Origin: CAIQQQ01 sp040399685
GTDB lineage: Bacteria; Pseudomonadota; Alphaproteobacteria; Acetobacterales; Acetobacteraceae
Length of the DNA stretch: 64,000 nucleotides
Assembly (NCBI GenBank): GCA_040399685.1
Contig: JBBART010000026.1
Span: 3,229 to 67,228, forward strand
Direction of reading: 5' to 3'
Positions 51,587 to 60,543 of the stretch are shown in pieces; the first letter of the stretch is position 1, and each line of letters opens with the position of its first letter. Under the pieces are notes generated by a model. The model ran no database searches and was not told the DNA's origin. It saw only the letters and a program-made list of their open reading frames with translations. Both the position numbers and the translations under genes were made by a program.

Positions 51587-53632
51587 GTGGAACCCTACCA
51601 GCTCGATCCCTTGTTCGCTGAACTTACCGGTCTACGCGGCGTGGGCGACGCGTTGGGCAAGCTCATGGCGCGTGCGGTGGGCGGCGCACGGATCATCGAT
51701 CTGTTGTTCCACCTTCCCGAAACCTATGTCGACCGCCGCGAACGCACCACCATCCGCGATGCCTTGCCGCAGCAGATCGTAACGCTTGAGGTGGAGGTGG
51801 TGCGGATCACCCCGCCGGAAACCCCACGCCAGCCCACCAAGGTGACGGTGGCCGACAGCACCGGCTTCTGCGATCTGATATTTTTCCGCGCTTTTCCAAG
51901 GGCCAAGCTCGCGGTTGGCGCCCGCATCCTGCTCGCCGGAAAAATGGATGACCGCCGCCAGATCGCCCATCCCGACCATATCGCCCCCGCCGAAAAGCCC
52001 GAACAGTTTCCCGGCGTGGAACAGGTGTGGCCGCTGACGGCCGGCCTGTTCGCCTGGCATTTGCGCAAGCCCATCGCCGAGGCCCTGACGCGCATTCCCG
52101 CCATGCCGGAATGGCACGACGCAGCCCTGATGAAACGCGAGGGCTGGACCGATTTCACCGACGCCCTGCGCCGCCTGCAAACCCCCGCCAGCATGCCCGC
52201 GCCGGACCTGCGCCAGCGACTCGCCTATGACGAACTGCTCGCCGGCCAGATCGCCATGGCCCTCCTGCGACGCCGTGTGCGCGACCGCCCCGGCCGCGCT
52301 CTGATCGGCGACGGCCATCTGCGCGCCCAAACCCTGGCAGCCTTCGGCCACGACCTCACCGAACCGCAACGCCACGTGCTGGCCGAAATCGACGCCGATC
52401 TCGCCGCCCCCCGCCGCATGCTCCGCCTGCTGCAAGGCGATGTCGGCTCCGGCAAAACCCTGGTGGCCATCCTGGCGATGCTGCGGGCGGTCGAAGCCGG
52501 CGGACAGGCCGCCATCATGGCGCCGACCGAAATCCTCGCCCGCCAGCACGCCCGTACCCTCGCCCGCATCGGTCCGGTGCCAGCGGCATTGCTGGCCAGT
52601 TCCGTCACCGGCAAGGAGCGCGCCCGCGTGCTGGAAGGCTTCGCCGACGGCTCCATCCCCATCGCCATCGGCACCCATGCGCTGGTGCAGGAAGCCGTGG
52701 AATTCCACGACCTCGCTCTGGCCGTCATCGACGAACAGCACCGCTTCGGCGTCAACCAGCGCCTGATGCTGGGCGCCAAGGGCGAACAGACCGATGTGCT
52801 GGTGATGACCGCCACCCCCATCCCGCGCACCATGCTGCTCACCCAATGGGGCGAAATGCAGACCAGCCGGCTGGACGGCAAGCCCGCCGGCCGCAAGCCG
52901 ATCCGCACCACCACCCACCCGCTGTCCTCCCTCGGCGTGGTGTGCAACGCCGTGGAACGCGCCATCGCCAACGGCGCCCGCGTCTATTGGGTGTGCCCGA
53001 TGGTCAGCGAAAGCGAGGCGCTGGACCTCGCCGCCGTCGAAGCCCGCTTCGCCTCGCTGGCCGACCGGTTCGGCCCCATCATGGGCCTGGCCCATGGCCG
53101 CCAGGACACCAACACCCGCGAACAGGCGCTGGCCGACTTCGCCGCCGGGCGCACCAAGCTGCTGGTCGCCACCACCGTCATCGAGGTGGGTGTGGACGTG
53201 CCGGAGGCCAGCGTCATCGTCATCGAACAGGCCGAGCGCTTCGGCCTCGCCCAGTTGCACCAGCTGCGCGGCCGGGTGGGGCGCGGGGCGGCGGAAAGTT
53301 TCTGCCTGCTGCTGTATGACGACCAGATGTCCGAGACCGCCCGCAAGCGCCTGATGTTGCTGCGCGAAACCGAAGACGGTTTCCGCATCGCCGACGAGGA
53401 TTTCCGCCTGCGCGGCGGCGGCGACCTGCTGGGCACCCGTCAATCCGGGCTGCCCGGCTGGCGGATCGCCAATCCCGAAACGGATGAAGGCCTGCTGCAC
53501 ATGGCCGGGCGCGATGCGGAGGCCTTGCTGTCCCGCGACCCAACGCTTTCCAGCGAACGCGGCCAGGCTATTCGCCTGTTGCTGCGCCTGTTCGGCCGCG
53601 ACGACGCCTTCCGCACCTTGCACTCAGGCTGA
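51587..53632 (+). CDS. recG: ATP-dependent DNA helicase RecG
   Basis: A 681-residue branch-migrating helicase that rescues stalled forks. The N-terminal wedge domain opens with ELTGLRGVGDALGKLMARA, followed by an OB region. Helicase motifs are GDVGSGKTLVAILAML (Walker A, near residue 285), VIDEQHRFGV (DEQH) and, in motif VI, LHQLRGRVGRG. The start is GTG at 51587, the first codon that gives the normal N-terminus. It is divergent from sdhE-mfd. Confidence 0.96.
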   Translation: MEPYQLDPLFAELTGLRGVGDALGKLMARAVGGARIIDLLFHLPETYVDRRERTTIRDALPQQIVTLEVEVVRITPPETPRQPTKVTVADSTGFCDLIFFRAFPRAKLAVGARILLAGKMDDRRQIAHPDHIAPAEKPEQFPGVEQVWPLTAGLFAWHLRKPIAEALTRIPAMPEWHDAALMKREGWTDFTDALRRLQTPASMPAPDLRQRLAYDELLAGQIAMALLRRRVRDRPGRALIGDGHLRAQTLAAFGHDLTEPQRHVLAEIDADLAAPRRMLRLLQGDVGSGKTLVAILAMLRAVEAGGQAAIMAPTEILARQHARTLARIGPVPAALLASSVTGKERARVLEGFADGSIPIAIGTHALVQEAVEFHDLALAVIDEQHRFGVNQRLMLGAKGEQTDVLVMTATPIPRTMLLTQWGEMQTSRLDGKPAGRKPIRTTTHPLSSLGVVCNAVERAIANGARVYWVCPMVSESEALDLAAVEARFASLADRFGPIMGLAHGRQDTNTREQALADFAAGRTKLLVATTVIEVGVDVPEASVIVIEQAERFGLAQLHQLRGRVGRGAAESFCLLLYDDQMSETARKRLMLLRETEDGFRIADEDFRLRGGGDLLGTRQSGLPGWRIANPETDEGLLHMAGRDAEALLSRDPTLSSERGQAIRLLLRLFGRDDAFRTLHSG

Positions 53633-53672
53633 ACACAGGCCATCCAATAGGGGCCGGTTTCGGAGAAGCAGC

Positions 53673-54404
53673 ATGTCCGCCCTGATCGAGATCGCCGGCC
53701 TGACGAAGCGTTTCGCAGGCTTCACGGCGGTCGACAACGTGTCATTCACCGTCAAGCGCGGCGAAGTGCTTGGCTTTCTCGGCCCCAACGGCGCCGGCAA
53801 GTCCACCACCATGCGCATGCTGGCCGGCTTCATCACGCCCACCGCGGGCACCGCCCGCATCTGCGGCCATGACGTGGTGCGCAACGGTGTGCAATCCCGC
53901 CGCCATCTCGGCTACCTGCCCGAGGGTGCGCCCACCTATCCGGACATGACGGTGGAGGATTTCCTGATCTTCACCGGCCGCATCCGCGGTTTCAGCGGCG
54001 GCGAACTGGCAGATCGCGTGGCCCAGGCCATGACGCTCACCACCCTCGCGCCCGTCCGCCGCCTTGCCATCGAAACCCTGTCCAAAGGCTTCAAGCGCCG
54101 CGTCGGCCTGGCCCAGGCGCTGCTGCCGGACCCGGACGTGCTGGTGCTGGACGAGCCAACCGACGGGCTGGACCCCAACCAGAAACACGAGGTGCGCCGC
54201 CTCATCCAGGCCATGGCGCCGGAAAAGGCGATCATCATCAGCACCCATATCCTGGAGGAGGTGGAAGCCGTGTGCACCCGCGCCATCGTCATCGCCGAAG
54301 GCCGCATCGTGGCCGACGCCACCCCCGCCGATCTGGCCAGAATGCACCCCTCCGGCCGGCTGGATGACGTGTTCCGCCAGTTGACGCAGCCGGTTGCCGC
54401 CTGA
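53673..54404 (+). CDS. ABC transporter ATP-binding protein (Gld/NatA type)
   Basis: A 243-residue ATPase. Walker A is FLGPNGAGKSTT near residues 36-47, the signature reads LSKGFKRRVGLAQALL (an LSKG variant usual for this subgroup), Walker B is VLVLDEPTDGLDP, and the H-loop is STHILEEVE. The ATG at 53673 is preceded by CGGAGA. The permease starts one base after its stop, and a GldG-like and a DUF4340 protein follow. This four-gene unit resembles GldAFG-type exporters, here without gliding genes. The substrate is unknown. Confidence 0.92.
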   Translation: MSALIEIAGLTKRFAGFTAVDNVSFTVKRGEVLGFLGPNGAGKSTTMRMLAGFITPTAGTARICGHDVVRNGVQSRRHLGYLPEGAPTYPDMTVEDFLIFTGRIRGFSGGELADRVAQAMTLTTLAPVRRLAIETLSKGFKRRVGLAQALLPDPDVLVLDEPTDGLDPNQKHEVRRLIQAMAPEKAIIISTHILEEVEAVCTRAIVIAEGRIVADATPADLARMHPSGRLDDVFRQLTQPVAA

Positions 54405-54405
54405 C

Positions 54406-55137
54406 ATGCGCACCACCCTCATCATCGCCCGGCGCGAACTCGCGAGCTATTTCGCAACCCCAGTGGCGGTGGTGTTCATCGTCATCTTCCTGGCCCTGCA
54501 AGGCGCGCTGACCTTCAATGTCGGCAATTTCTTCGGCCGCAACCAGGCCGATCTGGTGCCGTTCTTCAACTTCCTGCCCTGGGTTCTGCTGCTGCTGGTG
54601 CCGGCGCTGACCATGCGGATGTGGGCCGAGGAACGCCGCTCCGGCACCATCGAACTGCTGCTGACCCTGCCGATCACCCAGGCGCAGGCCGTGATCGGCA
54701 AATTCCTGGCGGCCTGGGCGTTCTGCGCCATCGCCATAGCACTTACCTTCCCGTTCATCCTCACGGTGAACTATCTGGGCAAGCCCGATAACGGCATCAT
54801 CGCTGCCGGCTATCTGGGCGCGTTGCTGCTCGCCGGCTGCTTCCTGTCCATCGGCGGCGCCATGTCGGCCTGCACCCGCAACCAGGTGGTGGCCTTCGTG
54901 CTGGCGGTGGCGCTGTGCGTTTTGGTCGTGGTGGCCAGCACACCGCTGGTGACCGAATTCCTCGCCCGCAGTGCGCCAGACCTCGCCGCCATCGCCCGAA
55001 GGGCCTCGGTAGCCGAGCGCTACCAAAGCTTCTCGCGCGGTGTGATCGAGGCGCGGGATCTGATCTATTTCGGCTCCTTCATCGGCTTCTTCCTGTTCCT
55101 CACCACCGTGATCATCGATCACCGACGCGCGGATTGA
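54406..55137 (+). CDS. ABC-2 type permease (GldF-like)
   Basis: A 243-residue membrane protein with six transmembrane segments. It has the amphipathic start RTTLIIARRELASYFATPVAV and the conserved MRMWAEERRSGTIELLLTLPIT (about 69-90), both typical of ABC-2/GldF permeases. It sits one base after the ATPase gene and 7 bp before the GldG-like gene. It would form the channel of the exporter. Confidence 0.9.
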   Translation: MRTTLIIARRELASYFATPVAVVFIVIFLALQGALTFNVGNFFGRNQADLVPFFNFLPWVLLLLVPALTMRMWAEERRSGTIELLLTLPITQAQAVIGKFLAAWAFCAIAIALTFPFILTVNYLGKPDNGIIAAGYLGALLLAGCFLSIGGAMSACTRNQVVAFVLAVALCVLVVVASTPLVTEFLARSAPDLAAIARRASVAERYQSFSRGVIEARDLIYFGSFIGFFLFLTTVIIDHRRAD

Positions 55138-55144
55138 GGTCATC

Positions 55145-57004
55145 ATGAACCGTCTCCTGACCAGCCTGATCGGAATCGCAGGCGCTGTCCTGCTGCTCGT
55201 CGGCGTCAACATGATCGCCGAACGCACCCTCGCCGGCCGCCATGCCGATCTGACGGCGCAACAGCTCTACACGCTCTCCCCCGGCACCCGCACGGTGCTG
55301 GCCGGCCTGCACGAGCCGATCACCTTGCGGCTGTATTCCTCGCAGGCCCTCGGCGCCCGCATTCCGCAATACGGCGTCCATGCCGACCGGGTGCGCGAGA
55401 TGCTGCGGCAATACGCCGAACTCTCGCACGGCATGATCCGTCTGGAAGTGTTCGACCCCGAGCCGTTCAGCGACGCCGAAGACCGCGCCACCGCCTACGG
55501 CCTGCAAGGCCTGCCCCTGGAACAGAACGGCGAGCGGGTGTTCTTCGGCCTGCAAGGCAGCAACCTGCTGGACGACGAGCGCAGCATCCCCTTCTTCCAG
55601 CCCGAGCGCGAACGCTTCCTGGAATACGACCTCACCCGCCTCGTCCACGAACTCTCCAGCCCCAACCGGGCCGTGGTCGGCGTGATGTCGAAGCTGAAAC
55701 TGGACGGCGACCCGCAGCAGATGATGCAGCGCCAGCCCGCCAGCGCCCCATGGGCCGCGATGATGGGCCTGCGCCAAGCCTACACCATCCGCACCATCGC
55801 CACCGACGCCACGACGATCGACCCAGACGTGCAGGTGCTGCTGGTCGCGCATCCACAGGCGCTCAGCGACGCCACGCTCTATGCCATCGACCAGTTCGTT
55901 ATGCGCGGCGGCCGGCTGATGGCGATGGTGGCACCGCACAACGAAACCATCGGCCCCGATCCGGAAACCGGCGCCCCCGGCCCCACCGCCAGCGACCTCG
56001 GCCGCCTGTTCTCCGCCTGGGGCATCGACTACGACCCCGAAAAAGTGGTGGGCGACCTCACCGATGCCTGGAAGGTCCAGGCCGGCTCCGGCTCACGCGC
56101 GCAATCGGTGGATTACGTGGCCTATTTCAGCGTTCGCGACGGCATCAACCACGACGACCCGGCCACCGCTGATCTGCAGGAAATCACCCTCGCCGCCCCC
56201 GGCTTCATCGCCCCGCATCCGGGTGCGGCAATAGAATTCACCCCGCTGCTGTCCAGTTCGGACCGCTCGGCCGTGCTGCCGGCATCCTCCATCCGCACCA
56301 ACCCAGACCCGGCCGGACTGCTGGCCGCTTTCAAACCCGACGGCCAACACCGTGTGCTCGCCGCCCGCATTCGCGGCGTGCTGCACTCGGCGTTCGACAA
56401 AGCGCCGCCCGGCATCACCACACCCCATCTGAGCCAAACCACCGGTGAGGCCAATCTGGTGGTGATCGCCGACACCGATATGCTGTCCGACCGCTTCTGG
56501 ACCCGCACCCAGGATTTCTTCGGCACCCCCACCTCCACGCCGTTCGCCGATAACGGCGCCTTCATCAGCAACCTCGTCGGCACCCTGGCCGGCGGCGACG
56601 CGCTGATCGGCCTGCGCAGCCGCGGCGGCGCCTCCCGCCCGTTCACCGTGGTCGACACCATGCAGCGCGACGCCGAGGCGCAGTACCGCGAAACCGAAAC
56701 CGCCCTCACCCAGCATCTGCAAGACACCACCAAACAGCTCGACGCAATGCGCGGCGGCCGCGACGGTACCAGCAACGCCGCCCTGAACGACGCCCAGCGC
56801 GATGCGGTGGACGGCCTGAAGCGCGACATGCTGGAAACCCGCGGCAAGTTGCGCCAGGTGCAGCTTGAACTGCGCCGGGACATCGCAACCCTGAAAACCC
56901 GGCTGATGCTGTTCAACATCGCTCTGGTGCCGGGCCTGATGCTGCTGCTGGCGGTGGCCATGAGCCTCGTGCGAACCATTCGCCGCCATCGGAGAAGCGC
57001 ATGA
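55145..57004 (+). CDS. GldG-like ABC-associated protein
   Basis: A 619-residue protein with an N-terminal transmembrane helix (about 8-25). The large periplasmic region carries the ABC-transporter-auxiliary domain: LTAQQLYTLSPGTRTVLAGL, ITLRLYSSQ, VLLVAHPQALSDATLYAIDQF and FVMRGGRLMAMVAPHNE. A helical segment (about 515-580) precedes a C-terminal transmembrane helix (about 591-610). It is typical of the third component of GldAFG-like systems. Its stop overlaps the DUF4340 start (ATGA). Confidence 0.9.
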   Translation: MNRLLTSLIGIAGAVLLLVGVNMIAERTLAGRHADLTAQQLYTLSPGTRTVLAGLHEPITLRLYSSQALGARIPQYGVHADRVREMLRQYAELSHGMIRLEVFDPEPFSDAEDRATAYGLQGLPLEQNGERVFFGLQGSNLLDDERSIPFFQPERERFLEYDLTRLVHELSSPNRAVVGVMSKLKLDGDPQQMMQRQPASAPWAAMMGLRQAYTIRTIATDATTIDPDVQVLLVAHPQALSDATLYAIDQFVMRGGRLMAMVAPHNETIGPDPETGAPGPTASDLGRLFSAWGIDYDPEKVVGDLTDAWKVQAGSGSRAQSVDYVAYFSVRDGINHDDPATADLQEITLAAPGFIAPHPGAAIEFTPLLSSSDRSAVLPASSIRTNPDPAGLLAAFKPDGQHRVLAARIRGVLHSAFDKAPPGITTPHLSQTTGEANLVVIADTDMLSDRFWTRTQDFFGTPTSTPFADNGAFISNLVGTLAGGDALIGLRSRGGASRPFTVVDTMQRDAEAQYRETETALTQHLQDTTKQLDAMRGGRDGTSNAALNDAQRDAVDGLKRDMLETRGKLRQVQLELRRDIATLKTRLMLFNIALVPGLMLLLAVAMSLVRTIRRHRRSA

Positions 57005-57972
57005 AACCCGCCATCGCCTTCGCCCTGTTGGCCCTCGGCCTCGGCACCGTCGCGGCCGGCATCGCCTTGCGCCCGCGCATGGAAGCCGCCCCAGCCGGGG
57101 CCGGCCAGCCTGTGGTGACAAAACCGCTCAACACCACCACCAGCGTCACCCTCACCGGCGGCGGCAAAACCAGCACGCTGGTGCTGAAAAACGGCCGCTG
57201 GACCATGGCCGAGCGCGATTTCTACCCGGTGCAGCCGCAAAAGATGCGGGCCTTGTTCACCGGCCTCAGCGAGTTGCGACTGGCCGAACCGCGCACCGCC
57301 GACCCCAGCCTGCTCGGCCGCCTGGGCGTGGACGACCCCGCCACGCCCGGCTCCACCGCCATCGCGCTTCGCATCACCGATGCCGACAACCTCCCGCTGG
57401 CCAATCTCATCCTCGGCCACCGCCGGCAGCGCACCCAGGGCGGCCTGCCGGAATCAATCTATATCCGCAAGCCCACCGAAACCCGCGCCTGGCGCGCCGA
57501 AGGCAGTATCCCCGCCGAAGCCGACCCGCAGGCCTGGCTGGTGCGCGACATCATCGACCTCCCGCGCGACCGCGTCGCCAGCGTGACGGTGGAACGCGAC
57601 GGTCTCAAACTGCTGTTCACCCGTGACGGCGAACACATGACCCTGTCCGCCCCACCACCCGGCAAGCTCGACGAATACCGCGTCGACCAGATGGGCCAGG
57701 CGCTGGAAGGGCTCACGTTGGCCGACGTCAAGGAAGGCCCGCTGCCCGGCACCCCGGTCGGCACCGCCATGTTCACCACCGCCGACGGGCTGATCGTCAA
57801 CATCGTTCTGTCCCGCGACGACAAGCTGCTCTGGGCCAGCGTCGCCGCCCGTGGCACGGGTGCGGATGCCTATGCCGGGCTCGCCGGCTGGGCGTTCCAG
57901 CTTCCCGAATGGCGCCAAACCGGGCTGGTGCCCGCCCTGTCGGACCTGCTGCAACCCGACGCGCCGAAATGA
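57001..57972 (+). CDS. DUF4340 domain-containing protein
   Basis: A 323-residue protein with an N-terminal membrane anchor (about 4-23) and repeated beta-rich DUF4340 segments (LVLKNGRWTMAERDFYPVQ; VTVERDGLKLLFTRDGEHM). DUF4340 proteins regularly follow GldG-like genes and are thought to be accessory periplasmic parts of the exporter. It overlaps both the GldG-like gene and the NUDIX gene by 4 bp. Confidence 0.87.
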   Translation: MKPAIAFALLALGLGTVAAGIALRPRMEAAPAGAGQPVVTKPLNTTTSVTLTGGGKTSTLVLKNGRWTMAERDFYPVQPQKMRALFTGLSELRLAEPRTADPSLLGRLGVDDPATPGSTAIALRITDADNLPLANLILGHRRQRTQGGLPESIYIRKPTETRAWRAEGSIPAEADPQAWLVRDIIDLPRDRVASVTVERDGLKLLFTRDGEHMTLSAPPPGKLDEYRVDQMGQALEGLTLADVKEGPLPGTPVGTAMFTTADGLIVNIVLSRDDKLLWASVAARGTGADAYAGLAGWAFQLPEWRQTGLVPALSDLLQPDAPK

Positions 57973-58421
57973 GCCGCGAATACCCGGCCCGCCCCATCGT
58001 CGGCATCGGCGTCGCCGTGCTGCGGCCGGATGCCGTGCTGCTGGTGCGTCGCGGCACCGCGCCCAACATCGGCGCCTGGAGCCTTCCCGGCGGCGGCCAG
58101 GAACTGGGCGAGACCACCGAACAGGCGGCAAGGCGCGAACTGCACGAGGAAACCGGCCTCACTGTCGGCGCCCTGCATCTGGCCGCCGTGGTCGACAGCC
58201 TCACACCGGACGCCGAGGGCCGGTTGCGGTTTCATTACACCATCATCGACTACGCCGCCCTCTGGCAGGGCGGCACGCCTCGCCCCGGCGGCGACATAAC
58301 CGAAACAATCTGGGCGAAATTCGACGAATTCGACCGCTACCAACTCTGGAGCGAGGCCAGGCGCGTCATCGCCACCGCCCGCACCCTGCTGCACCCCATC
58401 GCATACGAGGCCACCGCATGA
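57969..58421 (+). CDS. NUDIX hydrolase
   Basis: A 150-residue pyrophosphohydrolase. The complete Nudix box runs GGGQELGETTEQAARRELHE-ETGL near residues 42-65 with the RELHEE metal ligands intact. It starts VGIGVAVLRPDAVLLVRRG. Length and architecture fit ADP-ribose/8-oxo-dGTP-type members; the substrate is undefined. It overlaps the DUF4340 stop and the flavin-reductase start by 4 bp each. Confidence 0.93.
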   Translation: MSREYPARPIVGIGVAVLRPDAVLLVRRGTAPNIGAWSLPGGGQELGETTEQAARRELHEETGLTVGALHLAAVVDSLTPDAEGRLRFHYTIIDYAALWQGGTPRPGGDITETIWAKFDEFDRYQLWSEARRVIATARTLLHPIAYEATA

Positions 58422-59044
58422 CCGAGCAGACCGACACCTATTTCTACGAACCCGCCAACGGCCACGGCCTGCCGCACGACCCGTTCAACGCTATCATCGG
58501 CCCCCGCCCCATCGGCTGGGTGTCCACCCGCGGCACAGATGGCTCGGTGAACCTTGCCCCCTACAGCTTCTTCAACGGCTTCAGCTACACGCCACCGATC
58601 ATCGGCTTCTCCAGCACCAGCCCGAAGGACAGCCTTCGCAACGCCAGGGAAACCGGTGAATTCGTGTGGAACATGGCCACCCGCGATCTGGCCGAGGCGA
58701 TGAACCAGACCTGTGCTGCCGTGCCCTACGGCACAGACGAATTCGGCCTCGCCGGGCTGACCGCCACCCCCAGCCGCATCGTCGCCGTGCCCCGCGTCCT
58801 CGAATCCGGCGTCAGCTTTGAATGCAAGGTGACGCAGATCGTCGATCTGCTGGACCACACCGGCGCCACAACACCCGCCAGCGTGGTGTTCGGACAGGTG
58901 ATCGCGGTGCATATCGCCAAACGCCTGCTGAAAGACGGCCTGTTCGACACGTTCGGCGCCGGCATCATCCTGCGCGCCGGCGGCCCCAGTGCGTATGCCG
59001 AGATCGGACCCAACAATCGGTTTGATATGCGACGCCCCGGCTGA
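58418..59044 (+). CDS. Flavin reductase-like FMN-binding protein
   Basis: A 208-residue split-beta-barrel flavoprotein of the flavin reductase/DIM6-NTAB family. Motifs are IGPRPIGWVSTRGTDGSVNLAPYSFFN (seen as IGPRPIGWVSTRG and NLAPYSFFNGFSY, about 27-57), SPKDSLRNARETGEFVWNMA and SGVSFECKVTQIV. It probably reduces or binds FMN with NAD(P)H. The last gene of the six-gene run that begins with the ABC exporter; it is followed by repeat copy 4. Confidence 0.92.
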   Translation: MTEQTDTYFYEPANGHGLPHDPFNAIIGPRPIGWVSTRGTDGSVNLAPYSFFNGFSYTPPIIGFSSTSPKDSLRNARETGEFVWNMATRDLAEAMNQTCAAVPYGTDEFGLAGLTATPSRIVAVPRVLESGVSFECKVTQIVDLLDHTGATTPASVVFGQVIAVHIAKRLLKDGLFDTFGAGIILRAGGPSAYAEIGPNNRFDMRRPG

Positions 59045-59056
59045 GCAAAGGAAGAC

Positions 59057-59177
59057 CTTCTTTTTCTGAAGAAAAAGAAGCAAAAAGACTTCCATTCATT
59101 TCGGTGCGTGGCGCGGTAGATGCCACAATACGCACCGAAATGGGTGATGTTTTTGGTTCTTTTTTTCAAAAAAGAAC
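59057..59177. repeat. Dispersed ~122-bp double-hairpin repeat, copy 4
   Basis: Left hairpin 59057-59080 (CTTCTTTTTC / GAAAAAGAAG) and right hairpin 59156-59177 (GTTCTTTTT / AAAAAGAAC). The core around 59103-59137 keeps complementary ends CGGTGCG / CGCACCG but has a decayed centre. The right spacer differs from the other copies (GAAATGGGTGATG). It lies between the convergent flavin reductase and MFS genes. Confidence 0.85.
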
Positions 59178-59197
59178 TAAGCCTTTGATGCCCCACT

Positions 59198-60433
59198 TCA
59201 CCCCCGCACCAACCGCCGCCGTCCCGCCAGAAACCCCGCGATCGCAGCCCCGCCGCCGGCCACCACGAACAGCACGCCCGCCCCGCGCCAATCGCCGGTG
59301 GCGTCATGCGCAACCCCCACGAACAACGGGCCCATCGAGGCCAGCAGATACCCCACCGTCTGCGACATGCTCGACAGCCGCGCCGCAGCAGCACCCGTGG
59401 GCGCACGCAGCACCAGGAACAGCACCGCCGTGGCGAACGCCCCGCCCATGCCGATGCCCATCGTCACCGCGAAAATCCACTGCATCCACAGCGGCGCCGA
59501 CAACAACCCCAAAAAACCGACCACAATCAGAATGACAGACCCACAGGCCGGAATACTCTGAGACCGCAGTCGGGCCGCCAAAATCGGCGCAGGCAGGGAC
59601 GAAACCACCTGCATCAACACCGAAACCGACACCACCAGCCCAGCCGTCACCGGCGTATCGCCCCGGCTGCGCATAATCGGCGCCAGCCAACCGAACACGG
59701 TGTAGGCCATCACCGATTGCAGCCCCATGAACATCGTCACCTGCCACGCCACCGGATCGCGCCAGAGCGACCCTGCGGCGGAGACGGCCACAACCGGCCC
59801 CACGCGCCACAGCCGGTCCGACCACGCGAACAACGAGAACGCCAGCGCCGCCGCCGCCGGCAGCGCCCAGAACGCCAGCGCCAGATGCCAGCTTCTGCCA
59901 AACGCATTATACAGCGGCACGGTGGCCCCAGCGGCAACCGATGCGCCAACGCACAGCGCCATGCTGTAAAAGCCAGTCATCAGCGGCGCCCGGTCAGCAA
60001 AATCGCGCTTCAACAACCCGGGCAACAACACGTTGCCAATGCCAATGCCCGCGCCGGCCAGCAGCGATCCGGCCACCAGCATCTCCACGCCGCCCACACC
60101 GCGCAGGCCAGTGCCGACGGCCACAGCCGCCAACGCCCACAAGGTGGCACTCTCCAACCCCAGCCGCCGCGCCAGCCCCGGGGCGGTGGCGGCGAACAGC
60201 CCCAGAAACAGCACCGGGACGGTGGACATCAGGCTCGCCATGGTGGCCGACAGGCCGATATCGCGCATCACCTCGGGCAACACCGGCGCCAGGCTGGCAA
60301 GCATAGGGCGGAGATTGAAGGCCACCAGAACGATGGCCAATGCCAAGGTAACGCGGCCATGACGCCGCATCGTCGCCCGCGCCTCCGGGCTGATCGCCTG
60401 CGTGCGCGGTGGCATATTGCCGAGCCGGGACAT
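59198..60433 (-). CDS. MFS transporter (CynX/NimT-like)
   Basis: A 411-residue, 12-helix major facilitator. Early motifs ALAIVLVAFNLRPMLASLAPVLPEV and the loop LARRLGLESATLWALAAV place it in the CynX/NimT family, whose members move cyanate, 2-nitroimidazole or related small compounds. GAGIGIGNVLLPGLLKRDF after helix 4 is also characteristic. The ATG at 60433 follows AAGGAG-type sequence. It is divergent from cydD with about 110 bp between starts. The substrate is unknown. Confidence 0.88.
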   Translation of the reverse strand: MSRLGNMPPRTQAISPEARATMRRHGRVTLALAIVLVAFNLRPMLASLAPVLPEVMRDIGLSATMASLMSTVPVLFLGLFAATAPGLARRLGLESATLWALAAVAVGTGLRGVGGVEMLVAGSLLAGAGIGIGNVLLPGLLKRDFADRAPLMTGFYSMALCVGASVAAGATVPLYNAFGRSWHLALAFWALPAAAALAFSLFAWSDRLWRVGPVVAVSAAGSLWRDPVAWQVTMFMGLQSVMAYTVFGWLAPIMRSRGDTPVTAGLVVSVSVLMQVVSSLPAPILAARLRSQSIPACGSVILIVVGFLGLLSAPLWMQWIFAVTMGIGMGGAFATAVLFLVLRAPTGAAAARLSSMSQTVGYLLASMGPLFVGVAHDATGDWRGAGVLFVVAGGGAAIAGFLAGRRRLVRG

Positions 60434-60543
60434 CCTTGGGTCTCCTTTTCATCATCTCTCGCCTGCAACCGTCTGATGATCAACCGGCGCAATACGCGCA
60501 GCGGGACTGTCAAAGCCGAGGGGTTCGGTTAGATTGCGCAACC

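Noticed and set aside
60434..60543. Clear promoters for the divergent MFS and cydD genes
   Set aside because: A TTGACA is present on the MFS strand but no acceptable -10 lies 16-18 bases away; the cydD side is similarly weak, so no call was made.
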